From Mycolicibacterium sphagni (lineage in GTDB: Bacteria > Actinomycetota > Actinomycetes > Mycobacteriales > Mycobacteriaceae): a stretch of 64,000 bases of DNA. Location: positions 248,001 through 312,000 of the forward strand of contig NZ_NOZR01000004.1 in NCBI RefSeq assembly GCF_002250655.1, given 5' to 3'. This document shows positions 28,100 through 37,038 of this stretch, in pieces (position 1 is the stretch's first letter; the number at the start of each line of letters is the position of its first letter). Below the pieces are notes generated by a model. The model did no database searches, was not told the origin of the DNA, and worked only from the letters and a program-made list of their open reading frames with translations. The position numbers were made by a program, and so were the translations under genes.

Positions 28100-28333
28100 C
28101 TAGACCTCAGTGGCGACGGTCAACTGCGCTTCGGAGCGCCGACGATCGGCGGCGAAGCACAGCAAGCTGGCCAGGAAAGCGACAACGGTTATGGCCGCCG
28201 CCGTTCCCGACGCACCGGGACCGGTGGTCCCCAATGTGCTCAGGAACAGCGCGAACGCCACGATGGCGGTGAGGTTCAGCACGAGTCCCACAGTACGGAG
28301 GAGCTCGCCCGAAGCGCTATCCCCATCGTTCAT
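28100..28333 (-). CDS. Small two-span membrane protein upstream of poxB
   Basis: 77 residues from ATG 28333. Two hydrophobic segments at about 15-33 and 42-60 (LVLNLTAIVAFALFLST and AAAITVVAFLASLLCF) with a charged C-terminus. It is 2 bp from the poxB start on the same strand. A role in anchoring PoxB to the membrane is suggested only by this coupling. Too short for a firm family call. Confidence 0.7.
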   Translation of the reverse strand: MNDGDSASGELLRTVGLVLNLTAIVAFALFLSTLGTTGPGASGTAAAITVVAFLASLLCFAADRRRSEAQLTVATEV

Positions 28334-28563
28334 TGCTGCTCCCAATTGTCGAGTCGTGCTGGCTCCATTCCCCGCCGAACGGCCGGTCGAAACGTGCGGC
28401 CCACCAGATGGAAGTTGTCGGTGGGGGCAGACCCCAATGAAATTGACAGCGTCGTAACGGTTGACCAGCGGATAACTGAAAAACCCGTCCCGTTCGGGCA
28501 CGGCTCCACCTCAGATACGGGAGGCGCCTACTGAGTCGCTAAATGCGAAGCAGCACTAACGAT

Positions 28564-30009
28564 TCAGACGGATGTCAGACCCGAGTGTCCCGCCACGTGC
28601 AGGTAGTCGTGAGGATCGACTTCGTTCCACACTGCGGCGTAGATCGCCACCTTGAGGGCCTGCGCCGGTTCTTCGACGTTCATCAGGTCGGCGATTTCGT
28701 CGTAGCCGTAGTACAAGACCGACAATGCCGTGGTCGTCAGCAAGACGTTGTTAATCGCTACCTGCGCGGCGTCCCGGTGGCCCTGGGCGGCCTGGAACAA
28801 CGCAGGCACCAGATCGGCGATCGACACCGCGGCGCCCAGTCCGGGGACCATCTGCGATACCCGCCAGCTGAGCTCGTAGAGCTCGCGCACATAGGGCTGC
28901 GACTCGGCGGGAAACAGTGCTACCAAGCCTTTTTCGGTGTTCCACACCGCAGTGGGCATCCCGTACGGCTTGGGATCGTCAGCCCGGAACGGGTCCGGCG
29001 TCTCAGGCAGGTTGACGGTCGGCAACGTGACCTCACTGGCCGAAGTCGCCGCCGCGGCGGTCACCTCGGTGGTGGCCGCCTCTGGAATTGTTTGGTCCGG
29101 TGCCGGGGTAGTTGTCGACAGCGGCAACCCGGAATCGCCACGGACGTGCAGTAATGCGAACGGGTCGAAGAGGTTCCACAACGAAGCGATGAACCAGCTC
29201 TGCAGCTTCAGTGCCGGCGCTTCCAGGTTCAGGATGTCGGCGACCTCGTTGTATCCGTAGTACAGCACCGCGACCGGTTGAATCGTCACGATCAGGTTGT
29301 TGATGACGCGCTGGGCTGCAGCCTTGTCACCGGCGAAGGCATCGGGCAGTTCGGTGATGATGTTGGTGAAGGGGACGATGATGTTGACCCACGGGATCAT
29401 TTGGGTCAGGCGGTAACCAAGCTCGAATCCTTCACGGGCGACTGGTTTTACCAGGTCGGGGAACACGGCCACGAAGGACTTTTCGAGCGTCCAGATCGGG
29501 CCCGGCATGTCTTGCGGGGCCGGCTCGGGCGGCATCGGCCGGAACGGGTTCCAGCTCCACGTGGGCGTGGCGGCAGCCGTCACCGCGGCGGTGGTTTCGG
29601 TGGTCGTCGTCGTGGTCGTCGTGGTCGTCGTGGTGGCTGCGACCGGCCGCGGCGCCGCATGCCCGGTGAACAAGCCCTTGAGCTTGTCGATCTGAGCGGC
29701 CTCGAACGCGGCCGCGGTGGTCTTGGCACTGGTCGCCGTCGAGGTCGTCGAGGAGGCGGAAGGGGAGTCCGAAACCGCGGCGCTGCTGGACTTGTCGCTC
29801 ACCGCGGACGTCGGCTTGCTGCGCTTGGTGGCGCCGGTCGCGGACTTCTTTGGTCCCGCATCGGACTTTGCCGAATCGGAAGCGCTCGACGAACCGGATT
29901 TGCCCGTGTCAGCGCTTGCGACACCTTGGCTCGCCGCGGCGATGGCCGCGCCTACCCCCACTGCAACAGCGACCCCGCCGACATAACCGACGTATTTGCT
30001 TGACCCCAT
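28564..30009 (-). CDS. Exported Ser/Thr-rich protein with two copies of an approximately 130-residue domain
   Basis: 481 residues from ATG 30009 (MGSSKYVGYVGGVAVAVGVG). A mycobacterial-type leader (cleavage near VASADT, about 34) leads into a Ser/Lys/Thr-rich linker to about 150, including a run of 12 Thr. Two homologous domains follow, at about 168-297 and 351-481. They share the frame MP-x3-W, EK, FP, Q-M-x-P, INN and the block VLYYGY-(N/D)-E-(V/I)-AD, and end HVRGDSGL or HVAGHSGL. The domain family is not known to me. The intervening linker is Thr/Pro-rich. Probably a secreted or wall protein that may be glycosylated on Thr. Monocistronic. Confidence 0.8.
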   Translation of the reverse strand: MGSSKYVGYVGGVAVAVGVGAAIAAASQGVASADTGKSGSSSASDSAKSDAGPKKSATGATKRSKPTSAVSDKSSSAAVSDSPSASSTTSTATSAKTTAAAFEAAQIDKLKGLFTGHAAPRPVAATTTTTTTTTTTTETTAAVTAAATPTWSWNPFRPMPPEPAPQDMPGPIWTLEKSFVAVFPDLVKPVAREGFELGYRLTQMIPWVNIIVPFTNIITELPDAFAGDKAAAQRVINNLIVTIQPVAVLYYGYNEVADILNLEAPALKLQSWFIASLWNLFDPFALLHVRGDSGLPLSTTTPAPDQTIPEAATTEVTAAAATSASEVTLPTVNLPETPDPFRADDPKPYGMPTAVWNTEKGLVALFPAESQPYVRELYELSWRVSQMVPGLGAAVSIADLVPALFQAAQGHRDAAQVAINNVLLTTTALSVLYYGYDEIADLMNVEEPAQALKVAIYAAVWNEVDPHDYLHVAGHSGLTSV

Positions 30010-30440
30010 TTGCTGCCCCTTCGCTAACCCATGGGGATAGTAGACGAGGGGGCTGGTCAGGACCACCCGAAACGGTGAATGGCGCGGTTCGGGATGCTTG
30101 CCCCTGGTCGACGCTGGGGTTACTCAGCGACTTCACAGTTGCCCACGGCGTCAATTGATGAGTGGGAGAAGCCGAGGTCATCCTATGTTTGCGCACGCCG
30201 TCGGGCGGCCCTGGCTTCCGAGTCGACCGGCACCAGATTTGCCGATTCGGGCGGCCCTGTCGGCGTGGCGTCGCCTCGGCGCGACCGGCTGTGAATCGAC
30301 TGTTTAGAGCGGGTTTGCACCCGGCATCGTGACGACACAGCACAGTTGTTTGCTAGCCGCAGCAGCGGCTCGGCGGGGCGTCTTTACGCAGCTCAGTGGC
30401 CCTACGTGAGGGGCCAGTAAAGAAGGTTAACGGCAAAGGT
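30010..30440. other. Intergenic interval, 431 bp, divergent promoters
   Basis: Lies between the start of the duplicated-domain protein and that of the GH16 gene. I see no convincing gene. A six-bp hairpin (AGCCGC 30355-30360 with GCGGCT 30365-30370) is the only clear structure. It probably holds promoters for both genes. Confidence 0.5.
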
Positions 30441-31337
30441 ATGCCAGCAAGCCCCCCAGGTACATCAGCCTCAAGGATTCGCCTCTATGGTTTACCGGTG
30501 CCTGATATTGATCGTCGACACTTGATGCTCATGGCGGGGTTCGGCGCGGTCGCCGCCGCCCTGCCCATGCCCGCGGCGGGAGCCACCACACCGACACGCC
30601 CACAAGCACCGGCGCCCAGCGCAGCGGCGCCGGCCTACCTGTTTCACGACGAGTTCGACGGTCCGGCGGGTTCAGCCCCCGACCCCGCGAAATGGAACAT
30701 CTCCAAGGCGCGTGAGCTCATCAAGAATCCGGTGTTCTGGGACCGGCCCGAAAACATGGGCCAGTATCGCGACGATCGCCAGCACGTCTTTTTGGACGGC
30801 AAATCCAATCTGGTGATCCGAGCGACGCGGGACAACAAGAACAAGTACGTCAGTGGGAAGGTCACCGGAACCTGGTGGGGCGGAATCGGAACCACCTGGG
30901 AAGCCCGGATCAAGTTCGATTGCCTGACCGCGGGGGCCTGGCCGGCCTGGTGGCTGATGAACGACAGCCCCGAGGTGGGCGGTGAGATCGACCTGGTGGA
31001 GTGGTACGGCAACGGCGATTGGCCCGCTGGCACAACCGTTCACGCGCGTCTGGACGGTACGTCGTTTGCGACCCAGCACGTCGGGGTGGACAGCAACTGG
31101 CACACCTGGCGCGTGACGTGGAACGACTCCGGGATGTACTTCTGGCAGGACTACGTCGACGGCGCCGAGCCGTACTTCACGGTGCCGGCGTACTCCCTCG
31201 ACGACTGGCCGTTCAACTTCCCCGACTACCGGGTGTTTCCGGTGCTGAACCTGGCCGTCAGCGGCTCGGGCGGCGGGGATCCGCGGCCAGGCACCTACCC
31301 GGCGGACATGCTCATCGACTACGTCCGGGTCTGGTAG
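30441..31337 (+). CDS. Exported GH16 endo-beta-glucanase-like protein
   Basis: 298 residues from ATG 30441. A GTG at 30498 would give a shorter leader, more like that of Rv0315, and is equally plausible. A Tat-like leader (DIDRRHLMLMAGFGAVAAAL) precedes a Pro/Ala linker and a GH16 jelly-roll domain (about 65-298). The catalytic motif GEIDLVEWYG supplies the nucleophile and acid/base Glu, and WEARIKFDCLTAGAWPAWW lines the cleft. It closely resembles M. tuberculosis Rv0315 (described as a beta-1,3-glucanase) through FHDEFDGPAGS and the C-terminal VFPVLNLAVSGSGGGDP. Substrate inferred from the family. Confidence 0.9.
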   Translation: MPASPPGTSASRIRLYGLPVPDIDRRHLMLMAGFGAVAAALPMPAAGATTPTRPQAPAPSAAAPAYLFHDEFDGPAGSAPDPAKWNISKARELIKNPVFWDRPENMGQYRDDRQHVFLDGKSNLVIRATRDNKNKYVSGKVTGTWWGGIGTTWEARIKFDCLTAGAWPAWWLMNDSPEVGGEIDLVEWYGNGDWPAGTTVHARLDGTSFATQHVGVDSNWHTWRVTWNDSGMYFWQDYVDGAEPYFTVPAYSLDDWPFNFPDYRVFPVLNLAVSGSGGGDPRPGTYPADMLIDYVRVW

Positions 31338-31342
31338 ACAGG

Positions 31343-32443
31343 TCAGCTCATGCCCGCGGCGATCGCCTGGTCCACCTCGTCGACGCGGGCGGCCATCTCG
31401 GCGTGCGCCTTGTCCAGTGACTCGGCCTGATCCTCGTCGGCTTTCATCAGCGCCTCGATGTCAAGGCCGGCCAAGTCGTGAACACCCATGTCCCTGAAGG
31501 CATTTTGCACCTTGTCGCCCCACAGCCCGATGTCTTTCACGATCGGCACGATGCGGCTGAACAGGTGCGACCGGAACTGGATCATCAGCGGCGAGTGGTC
31601 AACCCACTCGGCGCACTCCTCGACGTCCAGGCCGAGCCTCTCCATAACTTCTTCGCCGCGGAACCGGTCGCGCATCAGGTAGCAGGCATCGACGACGAAT
31701 TCCTCGCGGTCGTTCCGCTCAGCAGTGGTCAGCTCGGAGTAGTAGTCCTTCAACGAGATTCGGCCGAAGGCGACATGCCGGGCCTCGTCCTGCATGACGT
31801 AGGCGAGCAACTGCTTGGCGAGTGAGCCCTCGGGTGCCAGGTCGCGCTGCACTCCGAAAGCGGCCAGTGCGAGACCTTCGATGAGGACTTGCATACCGAG
31901 ATAGGGCATGTCCCAGCGGGAGTCGTTGAGTGTGTCGGCCAGGAGTGCGGACAGGTTGCTATTGATGGGGTAGACGAGGCCGACCTTCTCCTGCAGGAAG
32001 CGTGAGAACGCCTCGACGTGGCGGGCCTCGTCCATGGTCTGGGTGGCCGCGTAGAACTTCGCGTCGATGTCGGGGACGACCTCGACGATCTTGGCCGCGC
32101 ACACCATCGCCCCCTGTTCGCCGTGCAGGAACTGCGAGAAATTCCAGGCCTGGTTGTGCTGGCGCATCTCGGCACGACGTTTCTCGTCTGCCGACTCCCA
32201 TGCCGGGCTGCCGAACAGCGGATGGAACTCGTCGGGCATCCCGATCGGGTTCATCGGATCGACATCCAGGGACCAGTCGATGCGCGACTGGGCGTCCCAC
32301 TGCTTGTCCTTGCCCTTCTGGTACAGGGACAGGAGCCGTGCCCGGCTGTCGTCGTACTCCCAGGTGAAGCGGGCGTCGCCGCCGCTGGGCACCTCCCACG
32401 AGTACGGGTCGGGCACTTCGGTGTACTTGTCCTTGGTGGTCAT
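31343..32443 (-). CDS. Ferritin-like diiron protein
   Basis: 366 residues from ATG 32443, with GAGAAAGG upstream; a longer frame opens at 32482. A four-helix diiron site is complete: E109, E139 and H142 (MDEARHVEAF), E189 (LIEGLAL), E220 and H223 (QDEARHVAFG). Proteins with this E...ExxH...E...ExxH layout include ribonucleotide-reductase R2-like oxidases, AurF-type N-oxygenases and acyl desaturases. The substrate cannot be assigned. No signal peptide. Its end lies 5 bp from the convergent glucanase end. Confidence 0.82.
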   Translation of the reverse strand: MTTKDKYTEVPDPYSWEVPSGGDARFTWEYDDSRARLLSLYQKGKDKQWDAQSRIDWSLDVDPMNPIGMPDEFHPLFGSPAWESADEKRRAEMRQHNQAWNFSQFLHGEQGAMVCAAKIVEVVPDIDAKFYAATQTMDEARHVEAFSRFLQEKVGLVYPINSNLSALLADTLNDSRWDMPYLGMQVLIEGLALAAFGVQRDLAPEGSLAKQLLAYVMQDEARHVAFGRISLKDYYSELTTAERNDREEFVVDACYLMRDRFRGEEVMERLGLDVEECAEWVDHSPLMIQFRSHLFSRIVPIVKDIGLWGDKVQNAFRDMGVHDLAGLDIEALMKADEDQAESLDKAHAEMAARVDEVDQAIAAGMS

Positions 32444-32559
32444 CTGACGCCGCCTTTCTCCCCGATACGACTCGAAAGTCATATGACGAGAATCACACTG
32501 CGCCGCATTAGGCCTTGCGTCAAGGCGCGCGGGCGCGGATTCGTGGTGACTTCAGGCCG

Positions 32560-33429
32560 CTACTTCCAGTGGTCCTCGAGCAATGTCGACCAGGCGTGGC
32601 TGACCTGTTTCCATTCGTCCGCGCACCCTTGTGCGCGCTCTTCAGGTAGTCCGTCTTTGGTGACCAGGTCGGCGTTGGCCTCTGGATTGGACCCGTAGAT
32701 CCAGCACTGCAGGTTGTAGACGCGCTGTTGGTCCAACGAGTGGACGTCGGCCATGTCGGCTTGACCCAGCTCAGTCCGCGCCGCGGCCGATGCTTGGAAC
32801 GCCCGCGCGAAGTTCGTGATGGCCTTCAATGACTCCGAATCGACCTTTCCGTTGTCGCCAGGTGTCAGCAGGATGTAGGCGGCCAACTGGTCGGCGGCGT
32901 CCTCTTCCCTGCCGGTGATCGGAAGGTTGTAGAGGTTGATCGTCATGTGACCGGCCTCGTGATAGAACGTCGCGTCCTCGGAACCGATGGCCGACGCGTT
33001 CGGGTCGGGGTCACCGTCCTTGGTGAAGATCTTCTGGCCTAGGTCGGCATCCTCGTAGCAGATGGTGACGGTCTTGTCGTTCGGGTTCCAGAAAGCATTG
33101 GCCTGACCACACTGCGATCCGTGCAGAGGGATATCGATGGGCAGCTTCAACGACGTGTTCACGTCGTCGGCGAGATCTTCGAGGACCTTGTTGTCCTGCA
33201 ACAGCTTCTTCCCGTTTTGGGCTTCGGGAGTGGTGGCGTCGTCGTAAACGACCGTCATCTTCCCGCCGCTGGCGTCTGCTGATGTGGTGTCGTCCGGCCC
33301 CTTGGCCTTCGGCGCATCCGAGGCAGCGGAGCTGCCGGACGAATCGGCCTTCTGCTCATCGCCCCCGCCACCGCCGCACCCGGCCACCAATAACCCGACT
33401 GCCAGTACCGGCAGGACTTGACTACGCAT
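32560..33429 (-). CDS. Lipoprotein with DUF4344-like neutral metallopeptidase domain
   Basis: 289 residues from ATG 33429. The lipoprotein signal MRSQVLPVLAVGLLVAGCGG has lipobox LVAGC, so the chain is probably lipid-anchored outside the membrane. A Ser/Asp/Lys-rich linker to about 55 leads into a domain with FYHEAGHMTINLYNLPITGREEDAADQLAAY, an HExxH-like zinc-site motif with a downstream acidic helix, as in gluzincin-like DUF4344 proteins. Four Cys are present in the mature part. The protease role is inferred; the substrate is unknown. It is divergent from the SMP-30 gene. Confidence 0.84.
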   Translation of the reverse strand: MRSQVLPVLAVGLLVAGCGGGGGDEQKADSSGSSAASDAPKAKGPDDTTSADASGGKMTVVYDDATTPEAQNGKKLLQDNKVLEDLADDVNTSLKLPIDIPLHGSQCGQANAFWNPNDKTVTICYEDADLGQKIFTKDGDPDPNASAIGSEDATFYHEAGHMTINLYNLPITGREEDAADQLAAYILLTPGDNGKVDSESLKAITNFARAFQASAAARTELGQADMADVHSLDQQRVYNLQCWIYGSNPEANADLVTKDGLPEERAQGCADEWKQVSHAWSTLLEDHWK

Positions 33430-33546
33430 GACCCGACCTCCGTGGACGTGACCCATAATCGACACGGTCGCAGATCCCGCGACTGGGCGCGGCTTCTTGG
33501 ACAATTCGTGTCCTGACCACGGCAGTTCCTCAATTAGGAGATCGAA

Positions 33547-34416
33547 GTGACGCTGCATGTCCTTTCCGATCATCGAGACGCTCTCGGCGAAGGCCCGTGG
33601 TGGGATGCCGTCGACGACACCGTCTACTGGGTGGACAGCATCGGCTGCGCCGTTCATTGGGCCCGCCTGGGCGACGGTGAAATCGGCACACTGCCCACAC
33701 CCGGTGAGGTGGGCTTCGTGGTGAAGACCGTGTCAGGAGGCCTTCTTGCCGGCTGCCGCGACGGCCTCTACACGAACGACGGCGCCAGTTGGCAGTTGAG
33801 GTGGAAGGGGGACTGGGACACCTCCGCGTTGCGCGTCAACGACGGCAAGACCGACCGCCACGGGCGCCTGTGGTTCGGCACGATGCACGACCTCGAAACC
33901 GATTCGGTTGCCCACCTTTTCAGCCTTGATGAAGGCAAGCCGCGGGCACAGCTGGACGGTGTCACCGTCTCCAACGGCCTGGGTTGGTCCCCCGACAGCG
34001 GGCTGATGTACTACGCGGACTCGCCCACCCAGACGATCCGCGTCTTCGATTACGACTCGGCAACCGGAGGCATTCGCAACGGCCGGGTCTTCGCGACCGA
34101 CTCCAGGTCGTCTGAACCCGACGGTCTCACCGTCGATTCGGAAGGATGCGTCTGGTCGGCGAAATGGCAAGGGGGAAAGGTCATTCGGTACACGCCGGAT
34201 GGCCGCATCGATCGCGAAATCGAGGTGCCGGTGTCCCGGCCGACGAGCTGCATGTTTGTGGGCAGCGATCTGCGCACGCTGGCGATCACGTCGGCGCTCC
34301 CGGATGCAGCCGACGCTGAACCACTGGCAGGCGCAGTCTTTTTGGTCGATGTGGGCGTGCAGGGCTTGCCCGAGAAGCGCTTCGACGATCGGCACCTGCC
34401 GGGCGGGTGCGGCTAG
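33547..34416 (+). CDS. SMP-30/gluconolactonase-family protein
   Basis: 289 residues from GTG 33547, with GGAG upstream. A six-bladed beta-propeller: LGEGPWWDAVDDTVYWVD carries the N-terminal metal-binding Glu, VNDGKTDRHGRLWFGTM the central Asn/Asp, and SNGLGWSPDSGLMYYADS and SEPDGLTVDSEGCVW the remaining ligands. Family enzymes open sugar lactones or related esters using a divalent metal. The last four bases overlap the convergent SDR gene. No signal peptide. Confidence 0.9.
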   Translation: MTLHVLSDHRDALGEGPWWDAVDDTVYWVDSIGCAVHWARLGDGEIGTLPTPGEVGFVVKTVSGGLLAGCRDGLYTNDGASWQLRWKGDWDTSALRVNDGKTDRHGRLWFGTMHDLETDSVAHLFSLDEGKPRAQLDGVTVSNGLGWSPDSGLMYYADSPTQTIRVFDYDSATGGIRNGRVFATDSRSSEPDGLTVDSEGCVWSAKWQGGKVIRYTPDGRIDREIEVPVSRPTSCMFVGSDLRTLAITSALPDAADAEPLAGAVFLVDVGVQGLPEKRFDDRHLPGGCG

Positions 34417-35204
34417 CCCAGAGTGCTTTGGTAGCGACGCATCCCGGCGATCCACCGTTCGTAGTCGGCGCCTTTCTGCCGGTACATGGTCAGCACCTCG
34501 GGGTGCGGCAGCACAAGGAACGTGTGATCGGTGATGGCCTGGACCACCAGGGCGGCCACAGCGTCCGGCTCGATCACTGCGCCGGCGCTGGTGACGGCGG
34601 CGCCGGCCACCCGAATCTCCGCATCAGGCGAGTCGGACATGCCCCGCAGAAGTGGGGTGTCCACACCCATCGGGCACACGCAGCTCACGCTGATTCCCTT
34701 GTCGCCGTAAGTGATGGCTAGCCATTCGGCGAAGCCGACGGCTGCGTGCTTGGTCACACTATAGGGCGCCGCACCCAGCTGGGTCAGCAAGCCTGCGGCC
34801 GAGGCGACGGCGACGAAATGTCCGCCGCCGCGCTCAAGCCATTCCGGCACAACAGCTTTGGCTGCGCGGATATGGGCGCGCAGGTTGACGTCGAGGATGT
34901 GATCCCAGGCGGCTTCGTCGTCGCCCAGGCCGGGTTGACCGGTGATGCCGGCGTTGGCGACGTAGATGTCCACCGGGCCGAAAGCCTGGCGTGCGGTGTT
35001 GAGCAGGTTGGCGATGCCGTCCGTGATCGAGGCGTCCACGCCCACCCCGACGCCTCCGGTCATCGCGGCGGTCTCCGCGGCTGAATCTGCATCGATGTCA
35101 CCGGCCACCACCTTGGCGCCGCCCGATGCCAGCGCTTCGGCAATGGACCTGCCGATGCCTGAGCCGGCTCCGGTGACCACTGCTACCGCTCCGTCGACCT
35201 TCAT
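34413..35204 (-). CDS. Short-chain dehydrogenase/reductase
   Basis: 263 residues. Classical SDR: cofactor loop VVTGAGSGIGRSIAEAL (9-25), GDID after strand 2 (suggesting NAD(H)), VANAGI, and the catalytic Ser/Tyr/Lys (ASAAG, YSVTK). The substrate cannot be predicted. Convergent with the SMP-30 gene; a 76-bp gap separates its start from the FAD oxidoreductase end. Confidence 0.9.
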   Translation of the reverse strand: MKVDGAVAVVTGAGSGIGRSIAEALASGGAKVVAGDIDADSAAETAAMTGGVGVGVDASITDGIANLLNTARQAFGPVDIYVANAGITGQPGLGDDEAAWDHILDVNLRAHIRAAKAVVPEWLERGGGHFVAVASAAGLLTQLGAAPYSVTKHAAVGFAEWLAITYGDKGISVSCVCPMGVDTPLLRGMSDSPDAEIRVAGAAVTSAGAVIEPDAVAALVVQAITDHTFLVLPHPEVLTMYRQKGADYERWIAGMRRYQSTLG

Positions 35205-35242
35205 GAGGGCATGTCTACCGGATCAAGCCGTGAACTCGTCGT

Positions 35243-35261
35243 CGGGAATCGAACCCGCGTA
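35243..35261 (-). repeat. 19-bp copy of the tRNA-Gly T-arm
   Basis: CGGGAATCGAACCCGCGTA here is identical, in the same orientation, to 37385-37403 inside the tRNA-Gly gene. No full tRNA can be folded around this copy. It lies in the 76-bp gap downstream of the FAD oxidoreductase gene. Confidence 0.6.
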
Positions 35262-35280
35262 ACCGCTGCGGCCGATGCGC

Positions 35281-37038
35281 TCACCCGCCACCTTCGCTCC
35301 CGACGCCGTGGTGAACCCGGAACATGTTGCCCGGATCGTATTTTCGCTTGACTTCGAGCAATCTCGGGTAGTGCGGGCCCCAGAACGAGGTTTGCCAATC
35401 CGGCTCGAAATAGTCGGCCTCATTCGAGTAGGCCCCGCTGGTCGGTGTCACGGCCCTGATGATCTTCATAGCGGCATCAACTTTGGCAGCCGACGCTCTG
35501 CCTTGCGTCAGGTTCGGTTCGTGCCCCGGCAGTCCGGGGTAAACGCGCTCTTGATGCGTGCTCACGATCAGTAGGGCCGGCGAATCGAAGACCACTGGAT
35601 TCACTGGTGTCCGCCGCGTGCGTTCGATGGCATCCGCGTCAGCACCGGACAAGCCCTTGTTGAAGTGCAGCGTAAATCGATGCTGCCGGGACGCCGCGAA
35701 CAAAGCGTCGGCGAGCACCTCGGCCGAGGCAGGGTCGAATAGGTGCATCGGCAGCCAGCGTGACTGATAGCTGCAAATGAATTGGGACACCTCGCTCTGG
35801 TTGGGGGCCCACCAATATTGCGACGCTGGCTGGCCGGGTCGGTTATCGCGGGTGATGAAGTCGGGATCGGCGTCTTCCCACCATGCGCTGTCCCAAAGCG
35901 ACTCGAAAGGGAACGCCCTGAAGTTCACGGCTGCGGCATAATTCTCCGGCTGCGCAGCGACCCAGTCGAGAAGTGGCTGCCACGAGCCGCGGGCGTCGAC
36001 TTCCGAGAGATCGAGAAACGTCATAAACAGTTCCAGTGCATTGTCAGCGCCGACCGTGATCTGCTCGCCCCACTGCGGATTGTTCAAGTTGGCCGCTGAG
36101 AAGGGGATCAACTCACCGATAAGCGCCCGGAAGGCGTCGTCGCTGTGCGCCTTGATGCTGCCGGTCACCAAACCCGCTAGCCGAGGGATGTCGTGCAAGA
36201 GCAACGTCGCTCGGGTCACCAGGCCGAAAGTTCCCCCGCCTCCGCCGCGCAGCGCCCAGAATAGGTCCTGATTCTGTGCCTCGTTGGCGAGCACGATAGT
36301 GCCGTCGGCGGTTACCACCTCGTATTCCAGGACACCTGCCGCGCCGGTGCCGAAGCGCTTCGAGAAGCTGCCGAAGCCACTGCCTTGGATGAAGCCGCCT
36401 GCTGCCCCCACGCTGGTGCACCCACCGCCCTGCACGTAGCGGCCATGCTGTGTCGCGGCGCCGTACGCTTCCAGCCAACGGGTGCCGGCTCCCACGCTGA
36501 GCGCGGGTACACCCGGGCCGCTCCCGCCGCTGATAGTGAAGTTGTCGTGGACCGTGACATCGCGCATGTTGTGCGTCCAAATGAGCAGGGAATCAGCTGC
36601 GTTGGAGCGGCCGAGATAGTCGTGACCGGTTCCTTTAACGACAAGCCTGATGCCGTGCTCCCGTGCGAAGTTCACCGCAGCCGCGACGTCGTACGCGGTT
36701 TCGGCGGCAACGGCATAGGGGCTGAGCGCAGCGTCCCACGCATCGACCCAGCCCATCGTCTGGGTCGCGCCCGGCTGGTCCTCATTGAAGAACGGGTTCT
36801 GCAGATTCTCCAGCGCTGCTGCGCAGTCCGCGCCCGAGGAGTCGCCAGCGCACGCCTGCAGTGGCGACGTGACTGTCAGCAGACGGCCGCCGACCTGAGC
36901 TCTCAGGGTGTCCCACTCCGCCGGGGAAGGCCATGCCGGCGTGGCGGCCGCGGTGGGAAGCCCGAGGCGCCGCACCGATCCGATCAGTGTGGCGCAGGCA
37001 GCATTAGCGGTAATGAGAAAACTCCGCCGGGAAATCAC
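35281..37038 (-). CDS. Exported FAD-linked oxidoreductase (berberine-bridge-enzyme type)
   Basis: 585 residues from GTG 37038 (a TTG at 37041 also fits); AAGGAG lies 6-9 bases upstream. A Tat leader (SRRSFLITANAACATLIGSV) implies export with bound cofactor. The PCMH FAD domain (about 90-290) carries GTGHDYLGRS and GGGCTSVGAAGGFIQGSG, giving the His and Cys that anchor FAD bicovalently in BBE-type enzymes. The C-terminal BBE segment is YPRLLEVKRKYDPGNMF. Such enzymes oxidise sugars, alcohols or aromatics with O2; the substrate is unknown. It lies between tRNA-Gly and a copy of its T-arm. Confidence 0.88.
   Translation of the reverse strand: MISRRSFLITANAACATLIGSVRRLGLPTAAATPAWPSPAEWDTLRAQVGGRLLTVTSPLQACAGDSSGADCAAALENLQNPFFNEDQPGATQTMGWVDAWDAALSPYAVAAETAYDVAAAVNFAREHGIRLVVKGTGHDYLGRSNAADSLLIWTHNMRDVTVHDNFTISGGSGPGVPALSVGAGTRWLEAYGAATQHGRYVQGGGCTSVGAAGGFIQGSGFGSFSKRFGTGAAGVLEYEVVTADGTIVLANEAQNQDLFWALRGGGGGTFGLVTRATLLLHDIPRLAGLVTGSIKAHSDDAFRALIGELIPFSAANLNNPQWGEQITVGADNALELFMTFLDLSEVDARGSWQPLLDWVAAQPENYAAAVNFRAFPFESLWDSAWWEDADPDFITRDNRPGQPASQYWWAPNQSEVSQFICSYQSRWLPMHLFDPASAEVLADALFAASRQHRFTLHFNKGLSGADADAIERTRRTPVNPVVFDSPALLIVSTHQERVYPGLPGHEPNLTQGRASAAKVDAAMKIIRAVTPTSGAYSNEADYFEPDWQTSFWGPHYPRLLEVKRKYDPGNMFRVHHGVGSEGGG

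Noticed and set aside
30079..30294. 71-codon frame in the 431-bp intergenic region
   Set aside because: No ribosome site, low-information composition rich in Arg/Ser/Ala, and overlapping frames of equal quality on both strands.
35215..35281. Possible second tRNA gene
   Set aside because: Only the T-arm (19 bp) matches; no acceptor, D or anticodon stem can be paired around it.
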